Below are positions 5,202 to 5,220 of a stretch of DNA of 5,220 bases, piece after piece. Origin of the DNA: Clostridiaceae bacterium UBA4839 (GTDB lineage: Bacteria; Bacillota; Clostridia; Clostridiales; Caloramatoraceae); assembly GCA_002400085.1 (NCBI GenBank), contig DHEX01000112.1:1-5220 (forward strand), given 5' to 3'. The stretch's first letter is position 1. Each line of letters begins with the position of its first letter. The notes beneath the pieces were generated by a model that was not told where the DNA came from, ran no database searches, and saw only the letters and a list, made by a program, of their open reading frames with translations. Made by a program: the position numbers and the translations under genes.

Positions 5202-5220
5202 CCCAAATTCAGATCGTCCT

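Overview
The window looks like chromosomal DNA from a low-GC, anaerobic, Clostridia-type Firmicute. The evidence is AT-rich sequence with strong purine-rich Shine-Dalgarno sites, a dihydrolipoyl dehydrogenase with its own N-terminal lipoyl domain, a scavenging-type lipoate ligase, and short palindromic repeats between genes. The species cannot be named from the sequence. All four supported genes lie on the minus strand, so the map is read from right to left.

Right part (5220 to 3798): a palindromic intergenic element sits at the right edge (5171-5201). About 140 bp further on begins a gene for a 388-residue single-pass membrane protein. Its C-terminal outer domain resembles glucosaminidase/lysozyme-type cell-wall hydrolases. 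It ends in a clear intrinsic terminator. A solitary hairpin repeat (3751-3798) directly abuts the U-tract side of that terminator.

Middle (3750 to 3098): an OsmC/Ohr-family thiol protein of 140 residues. It has a convincing extended -10 promoter about 150 bp upstream and a leader of roughly 135 nt that can fold into a long hairpin. The Shine-Dalgarno position shows that the second in-frame ATG is the real start.

Repeat region (3073 to about 2735): two units of 123 bp, about 90% identical, in tandem, followed in exact register by a third, strongly diverged unit. Each good unit holds two inverted repeats. The solitary copy at 3751-3798 carries only one of these two halves. This is the least ordinary part of the window.

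Left part (2684 to 53): a two-gene operon. The first gene is a 562-residue dihydrolipoyl dehydrogenase (E3) with an N-terminal lipoyl domain. The second is lipoate-protein ligase A, whose ATG shares one base with the stop of the first (TAATG). The ligase would attach lipoate to the lipoyl domain encoded just upstream, so the pair makes and charges a self-lipoylated E3. The partner complex (2-oxoacid dehydrogenase E1/E2 or glycine cleavage proteins) is not in the window. No gene or terminator is visible in the last 52 bases on the left.
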